A stretch of 55,392 nt of DNA from Acidovorax sp. (GTDB taxonomy: Bacteria > Pseudomonadota > Gammaproteobacteria > Burkholderiales > Burkholderiaceae_C), in assembly GCF_021287135.1 (NCBI RefSeq), contig NZ_JAJTBB010000046.1:1-55392 (forward strand). Reading direction: 5' to 3'. The position numbers were made by a program, and so were the translations under genes. Each line of letters begins with the position of its first letter. Positions within the stretch are counted from its first letter, which is position 1. Below the pieces are notes generated by a model that ran no database searches, was not told the origin of the DNA, and worked only from the letters and a program-made list of their open reading frames with translations. Shown here one piece after another: positions 51,511 to 55,392 of the stretch.

Positions 51511-52533
51511 ATGAAAGCCGTTGGTTACCAGACCGCCCGCCCCATCAACCACCCCGAGTCGCTGCTCGACATCACCCTGCCCGACCCCGTGGCTACCGGC
51601 CGCGACCTGCTGGTGGAGGTGCGCGCCGTGTCCGTGAACCCGGTGGACACCAAGGTGCGCAGCAGCAACTCGCGCAGCGGCGATGGCCCCGGGTACAAGG
51701 TGCTGGGCTGGGACGCCAGCGGCATCGTGCGCGCGGTGGGCCCCGAGGTCACGCTCTTCAAGCCCGGCGACCGCGTCTGGTACGCGGGCTCCATTGCGCG
51801 CGCGGGCACCAACAGCGAACTGCACTTGGTGGACGAGCGCATCGTGGGCCACGCGCCGAAGTCACTGGACTTTGCCGAAGCCGCGGCGCTGCCGCTGACC
51901 ACCATCACCGCGTGGGAGCTGCTCTTTGACCGGCTGGGCGTGGCCCCCGGCAAGCGGCCGACCCACAAGACCCTGCTCATCATCGGTGCGAGCGGCGGCG
52001 TGGGCTCCATCCTCACGCAGCTGGCCGCGCGGCTCACCAGCCTCACGGTGATCGGCACCGCATCGCGCCCCGAAACACAGCAATGGGTGCGCGACCTGGG
52101 CGCCCACCATGTCATCGACCACAGCCTGCCGCTTACGCAGGAGCTGGCGCGCATCGGCCACCCCACGGTGGACACCATCGCGAGCCTCACGCAGACCGAC
52201 GCCCACTTCGACCAGATCGTGGAAGCCATTGCGCCGCAGGGCCAGTTCGCGCTGATCGACGACCCGGTGTCGCTCGACGTGACGAAGTTCAAGCGCAAGT
52301 CGGTGTCCCTGCACTGGGAGCTGATGTTCACGCGCGCGCTGTTCGGCACCGCCGACATGGTCGGCCAGCACCGCCTGCTGAGCGAGGTGGCGCAGCTGGT
52401 GGACGCGGGCCTGCTGCGCACCACGCTGGACCAGCGCATGGGTCCGATCAACGCCGACAACCTGAGGCGCGCGCACGCGCTGATCGAGAGCGGCACGGCG
52501 CGGGGCAAGCTGGTGCTGGAGGGGTGGGACTAG
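51511..52533 (+). CDS. Zinc-free MDR-family alkenal/quinone oxidoreductase
   Basis: This 340-residue protein of the medium-chain dehydrogenase family has 'AVSVNPVDTKVR', 'VLGWDASGIVRAVGPEV', 'AAALPLTTITAWELLFDRLG' and the NADPH motif 'LLIIGASGGVGSILTQLA'. The structural and catalytic Zn ligands of alcohol dehydrogenases are absent. It groups with zinc-binding-dehydrogenase-like quinone reductases (ZADH1/YhdH-like). AGGAG lies seven bases before ATG 51511. With the OYE gene it forms a probable two-gene operon for reductive detoxification of electrophiles. Confidence 0.94.
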   Translation: MKAVGYQTARPINHPESLLDITLPDPVATGRDLLVEVRAVSVNPVDTKVRSSNSRSGDGPGYKVLGWDASGIVRAVGPEVTLFKPGDRVWYAGSIARAGTNSELHLVDERIVGHAPKSLDFAEAAALPLTTITAWELLFDRLGVAPGKRPTHKTLLIIGASGGVGSILTQLAARLTSLTVIGTASRPETQQWVRDLGAHHVIDHSLPLTQELARIGHPTVDTIASLTQTDAHFDQIVEAIAPQGQFALIDDPVSLDVTKFKRKSVSLHWELMFTRALFGTADMVGQHRLLSEVAQLVDAGLLRTTLDQRMGPINADNLRRAHALIESGTARGKLVLEGWD

Positions 52534-52649
52534 GGTGCGCAGCGTCACGGCGAGGGCTGCAGGAAGGTCTTGCCAGAGACACTGTATTTAAATACAGTCC
52601 ACTGGCGCGCCACCCCGGCGCGCGCCCCTTTCCATTCAGGAGCCACTCC

Positions 52650-53063
52650 ATGCTTGACCACATGACTTTCCGCGTGACCGACATCGGCCGGGCCAAGGCG
52701 TTCTACAGCGCCGCCCTGGCACCGCTGGGCTACAGCCTGTCCTTTGAGGGCAACTACGGCATGAACATCCTGGGCTTCGCCTACCCCGATGCGTCCGAGC
52801 CCGACGGCAAGAAGGCCGATGTGTGGTTCATCGACGGCCCCTCGCCCTACGGCGGCCCGCCGGCCACCACGGGATGCCATCTGGCGTGGCGCGCGCAAAA
52901 CCGCGCCCAGGTCGATGCGTTCTATGCGGCGGCCATCGCCGCCGGCGGCAAGGACAACGGAGCCCCGGGCCTGCGGCCCGAGTACCACGCCCATTACTAC
53001 GGCGCTTTCGTGATCGATCCAGAAGGCAACAACGTGGAAGCGGTCTGCCACACGCCCGGGTGA
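52650..53063 (+). CDS. VOC-family (glyoxalase/bleomycin-resistance fold) protein
   Basis: This 137-residue protein begins MLDHMTFRVTDIGRAKAFY, has a second beta-alpha-beta unit 'ATTGCHLAWRAQNRAQVDAFY' region (given in part) and ends 'FVIDPEGNNVEAVCHTPG', the VOC pattern with His4 and Glu near the C-terminus as likely metal ligands. Members are glyoxalases, dioxygenases or isomerases of small molecules. AGGAG precedes ATG 52650. An AT-containing spacer (52534-52649) holds a TTTAAATACAGT-like short palindrome. The substrate is not known. Confidence 0.9.
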   Translation: MLDHMTFRVTDIGRAKAFYSAALAPLGYSLSFEGNYGMNILGFAYPDASEPDGKKADVWFIDGPSPYGGPPATTGCHLAWRAQNRAQVDAFYAAAIAAGGKDNGAPGLRPEYHAHYYGAFVIDPEGNNVEAVCHTPG

Positions 53064-53139
53064 CAGAAGCCCCCTGGCGCCGAACGCCCCACAGACACCA
53101 GCAAGCGTCGCCCGCGCCCGGCGTCCATGCTCATTCGCT

Positions 53140-53195
53140 ACTAAATTAATAGCTTCTTGCGCTGGATGGACGGGCGCTAGAGGCCAATTTCATCC
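53140..53195. repeat. Dispersed palindromic repeat, copy 5 (between VOC and FAH genes)
   Basis: On the plus strand: TACTAAATTAATAGCTTCTT, GCGCTGGATGGACGGGCGC, TAGAGGCCAATTTCATCC. It is in the same orientation as the thiL copy. The hairpin arms have diverged (GCGCTGG/ACGGGCGC), but the AATTAATAGCTTCTTGCGC and TAGAGGCCA ends are conserved. It lies between convergent gene ends. Confidence 0.82.
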
Positions 53196-53204
53196 AAATT
53201 CTCG

Positions 53205-54215
53205 TCACGCTGCGGGCGCGGCGATGGTCTGGTCGATCGCGCCAAACAGGCTGGTGCCGTCCTTGCCCTGGACCTCGATGCGGATGGTGTCGCCGAACTT
53301 CATGAACTCGGTGCTGGGCTTGCCGTCCTGGAGGGTTTCGATGCAGCGCTTTTCCGCAATGCAGCTGTAGCCCTTGGGCCATTCCATGCGGCCGTTGTGC
53401 TCCACGCCCTTGTTGCTGACGGTGCCGCTGCCCACGATGGAGCCGGCGCGCACGTTGCGGGTCTTGGCGATATGGGCGATCAGCTGGCCAAAGTGGAAGG
53501 TCATCTCCGGGCCGGCGTCGCACATGCCGACCTTGCGGCCGTTCCAGGTGGACTGCACCGTGAGGTGCAGGCGGCCCTGCTCCCACGCGTCGCCCAGCTC
53601 GTCCAGCGTCACGGCCACCGGGCCGAACGCCGTGGCGGGCTTACTCTGGAAAAAGCCGAAACCCTTGGCCAGCTCGGCCGGGATCAGGTTGCGCAGGCTC
53701 ACGTCGTTGGCAATCGTCACCAGCCGGATGCCGTCGAGCGCCTGCTCGGGCGTGGCCCCCATCTTCACGTCGCCGGTGATGACAACGATCTCGGCCTCAA
53801 AGTCGATGCCCATGGCTTCGCTGGGTACCACCACGTCGTCGCAGGGGCCCAGGAAGTCGTCGCTGCCGCCCTGGTACATCAGCGGGTCGGTGTAGAAGCT
53901 CTCGGGCACCTCGGCGTTGCGCGCCTTGCGCACCAGCTCCACGTGGTTGATGTAGGCCGAGCCGTCAGCCCACTGGTAGGCACGGGGCAGCGGCGCCATG
54001 CACTGCGCGGGGTCGAACGGAAAAGCGTGGCGTGCCCGCCCGCTGTTGAGCTGGTCGTACAGGTCCTGCAGCTGGGGCGACAGAAAGCCCCAGTCGTCCA
54101 GCACCTGCTGGAGCTTGGCAGCAATGCCGGTCGCATAATGGGCTGTGCCCAGGTCGCGCGAGACGACCACCAGCTGGCCGTCGCGCGAACCGTCTTTGTA
54201 GGTAGCGAGTTTCAT
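53205..54215 (-). CDS. Fumarylacetoacetate hydrolase family protein
   Basis: This 336-residue protein has a small N-terminal domain ('MKLATYKDGSRDGQLVVVS') and an FAH core with metal-binding acidic residues in 'GIDFEAEIVVITGDV', 'ANDVSLRNLIPAELAKGFGFF' (one block without its last residue), 'KPATAFGPV' and 'GTVSNKGVEHNG'. It cleaves 1,3-diketo or acylpyruvate carbon-carbon bonds; the length and two-domain form match bacterial fumarylacetoacetases of the homogentisate route. It is divergent from an IclR regulator, as fah genes often are, but hmgA and maiA are not in the window. Confidence 0.93.
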   Translation of the reverse strand: MKLATYKDGSRDGQLVVVSRDLGTAHYATGIAAKLQQVLDDWGFLSPQLQDLYDQLNSGRARHAFPFDPAQCMAPLPRAYQWADGSAYINHVELVRKARNAEVPESFYTDPLMYQGGSDDFLGPCDDVVVPSEAMGIDFEAEIVVITGDVKMGATPEQALDGIRLVTIANDVSLRNLIPAELAKGFGFFQSKPATAFGPVAVTLDELGDAWEQGRLHLTVQSTWNGRKVGMCDAGPEMTFHFGQLIAHIAKTRNVRAGSIVGSGTVSNKGVEHNGRMEWPKGYSCIAEKRCIETLQDGKPSTEFMKFGDTIRIEVQGKDGTSLFGAIDQTIAAPAA

Positions 54216-54246
54216 GGGGGCGGGACCTGCGGCGAGGCCGGTGCGT

Positions 54247-54272
54247 CACCCAACACGAATTACGATTGGGTG
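54247..54272. promoter_or_regulatory. Inverted repeat in the FAH/IclR divergent promoter
   Basis: CACCCAA at 54247-54253 and TTGGGTG at 54266-54272 are perfect inverted copies with a 12-base AT-rich spacer, beginning 31 bases upstream of the FAH start. It is a plausible IclR operator, inferred from position and symmetry. Confidence 0.5.
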
Positions 54273-54312
54273 AATTGATTTAACCAAACAAAACTCGCAA
54301 ATTTTAGTGCAC

Positions 54313-55095
54313 ATGGACAAAGGCCGTGCGGGCATTCAATCGGTGGAGGTGGGTTTTGCGCTGCTGGACGGGCTGACGCGCTCGCGCGGGCCGCTGATGC
54401 TCAAGGACGTGGCCGCAGCCGCCGGCATGAGCGCGGCCAAGGCCCACCGGTACCTGGTGAGCTTTCAACGCCTGGGCCTGGTCACCCAGGACCCGCGGAC
54501 CGCGCGCTACGACCTGGGCCCTGCGGCGCTGAAGCTGGGCCTGGCGTCCCTGGCACGGCTGGACGCGGTGCGCCTGGCACGCGAACGCATGCCCGCGCTG
54601 ATGGAGGCCATCGGCCACACCCTGGCCCTGGCGGTGTGGGGCAACCACGGCCCGACCATCGTGCATTGGGAGGAGTCGCCCCAGGCCGTGACCGCCAACC
54701 TGCGGCTGGGTGATGTCATGCCGTTGCTGTCGTCTGCCACGGGCCGGTGCTTTGCGGCCTACCTGCCGCCCGAAGTGGTTGCCCCGCTGCTCCAGGATGA
54801 ACTGTCGCGGGCCGCCGCACTGCGCCGCACCGACCTCCCCGCCAGCGCCGCCGCGGTGGAAGCCCTGCTGGCGGAGGTGCGCGCGCAGGGCGCCGCCCGC
54901 GTCGTGGACACGCTGCTGCCCGGAATCGTGGCGTTCTGCGCCCCCGTCTTTGACGCCGGCGGCCACCTGGCGCTGGGCATCACCACCCTCGGATCGGTCG
55001 CCACCTTCGATCCCCAATGGAACGGCGCCATCGACACCCCATTGCGCGCGGCCGCCGCACAGCTGTCGCGCGACCTGGGTGCGGCGGTCCCCTGA
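54313..55095 (+). CDS. IclR-family transcriptional regulator (FAH-linked)
   Basis: This 260-residue regulator has an N-terminal HTH ('VEVGFALLDGLTRSRGPLML', 'KDVAAAAGMSAAKAHRYLVSF' in two parts) and an effector domain with 'ALAVWGNHGPTIVHWEES', 'VMPLLSSATGRCFAAYLPP' and 'GIVAFCAPVFDAGGHLALGI'. ATG 54313 was preferred to GTG 54307. It probably represses or activates the divergent FAH gene in response to a pathway intermediate such as homogentisate or fumarylacetoacetate; this is inference. Confidence 0.93.
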   Translation: MDKGRAGIQSVEVGFALLDGLTRSRGPLMLKDVAAAAGMSAAKAHRYLVSFQRLGLVTQDPRTARYDLGPAALKLGLASLARLDAVRLARERMPALMEAIGHTLALAVWGNHGPTIVHWEESPQAVTANLRLGDVMPLLSSATGRCFAAYLPPEVVAPLLQDELSRAAALRRTDLPASAAAVEALLAEVRAQGAARVVDTLLPGIVAFCAPVFDAGGHLALGITTLGSVATFDPQWNGAIDTPLRAAAAQLSRDLGAAVP

Positions 55096-55112
55096 ACCCG
55101 CCGCCCTCCCGC

Positions 55113-55392
55113 ATGCCCCGCCGCGCCCTTGTTTTCATCACCGTGCTGGTGCTCGCCTTGCACTGGCTGGCCCTGCGCGGGGTGCCGCTGGCCTGGGAGC
55201 CCCCAGCCCCCGCGCCGGCCGGCCCGGTGTTCAGCACCCGCAGTATTGCCGCGCCGCCCATCCCCACCGACGTCACGGCCGAGGCGGCAGCCGCCGCGCC
55301 GGCGCCGCGGCCCCGGCCCGCGCCGCGTCCGCGCCCCCCCGCCCGCAAGCCGGTGGCACCCCCCGAGGCCGCACCGTCCGCCCCCGCTCCCG
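55113..55392 (+). CDS. Partial Pro/Ala-rich membrane-anchored protein (DUF3108-like N-terminus), truncated at window edge
   Basis: The frame begins at ATG 55113, 17 bases after the IclR stop, and is open to the window end (93 codons visible). Residues 1-23 are a short basic start and a hydrophobic anchor (MPRRALVFITVLVLALHWLA), followed by a long Pro/Ala/Arg-rich linker (for example 'APRPRPAPRPRPPARKP'), as in proteins that span the periplasm. Comamonadaceae DUF3108 proteins have this layout ahead of their folded domain, but that domain lies outside the window. Confidence 0.65.
   Translation, partial: MPRRALVFITVLVLALHWLALRGVPLAWEPPAPAPAGPVFSTRSIAAPPIPTDVTAEAAAAAPAPRPRPAPRPRPPARKPVAPPEAAPSAPAP

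Noticed and set aside
6317-53195. The repeats as a CRISPR array
   Set aside because: Copies are kilobases apart, in both orientations, with no regular spacers and no cas genes.

Overview
The window is chromosomal DNA of very high G+C. It looks like a betaproteobacterium of the family Comamonadaceae, closest in flavour to Acidovorax or relatives. The signs are the trpE / chorismate mutase / trpG / LysE / trpD / trpC order, the abundance of Bug-type periplasmic binding proteins without membrane partners, the apaG/rpe/gph genes, and a family of short dispersed palindromic repeats with a conserved AT-rich 'AATTTAATAGC' end. No tRNA, rRNA, CRISPR array, insertion sequence or prophage gene was seen.

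Layout. 1-1754: the end of a truncated membrane-anchored protein, a small HTH regulator with its DUF2975 membrane partner, and a lipoprotein. 1780-5573: a gamma-glutamyltransferase-like enzyme and a Bug binding protein, divergent from a LysR regulator. 5591-11715: ung, then the tryptophan operon (trpC, a 54-residue membrane protein, trpD, a LysE-type exporter, trpG, chorismate mutase, trpE), preceded by a candidate trpL leader peptide with a Trp-Pro-Trp motif and an attenuator. 11868-15031: a periplasmic chalcone-isomerase-like protein, a chemoreceptor, and gph.

15108-30439 is the main accessory region: a roughly 15-kb CoA-ester catabolic island organised around an IclR regulator (23217). The leftward arm holds two Bug binding proteins, a DUF35 Zn-ribbon protein, a thiolase-fold protein with Ser in place of the nucleophilic Cys, an enoyl-CoA hydratase, three SDRs, an NTF2-like protein and an ABM-domain protein. 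The rightward arm holds an acyl-CoA dehydrogenase, an ADP-forming acyl-CoA synthetase, a class III CoA-transferase and two overlapping nitronate-monooxygenase-like proteins. Together these could activate an unknown organic acid, dehydrogenate and hydrate it, and cleave it by a retro-aldol step of the Ltp2/DUF35 kind. The substrate cannot be named from sequence.

30470-37003: an SH3-like periplasmic protein coupled to an SPFH/band-7 protein, a two-component system, and a small protein with two CX11C repeats. 37135-42885: rpe, apaG, a membrane protein of the 'site-specific recombinase' family, a CPA2-type cation/proton antiporter and a YbdK-type carboxylate-amine ligase. 42916-55392: single genes and pairs (tautomerase, three LysR regulators, thiL with a repeat inserted in frame, pirin, Fe-dependent alcohol dehydrogenase, an old-yellow-enzyme homologue, a quinone-reductase-like MDR, a VOC protein, and a fumarylacetoacetate-hydrolase-family enzyme divergent from an IclR regulator), ending in a truncated Pro/Ala-rich membrane-anchored protein.

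Assignments are from reading motifs and gene order only. No database search or structure prediction was run.
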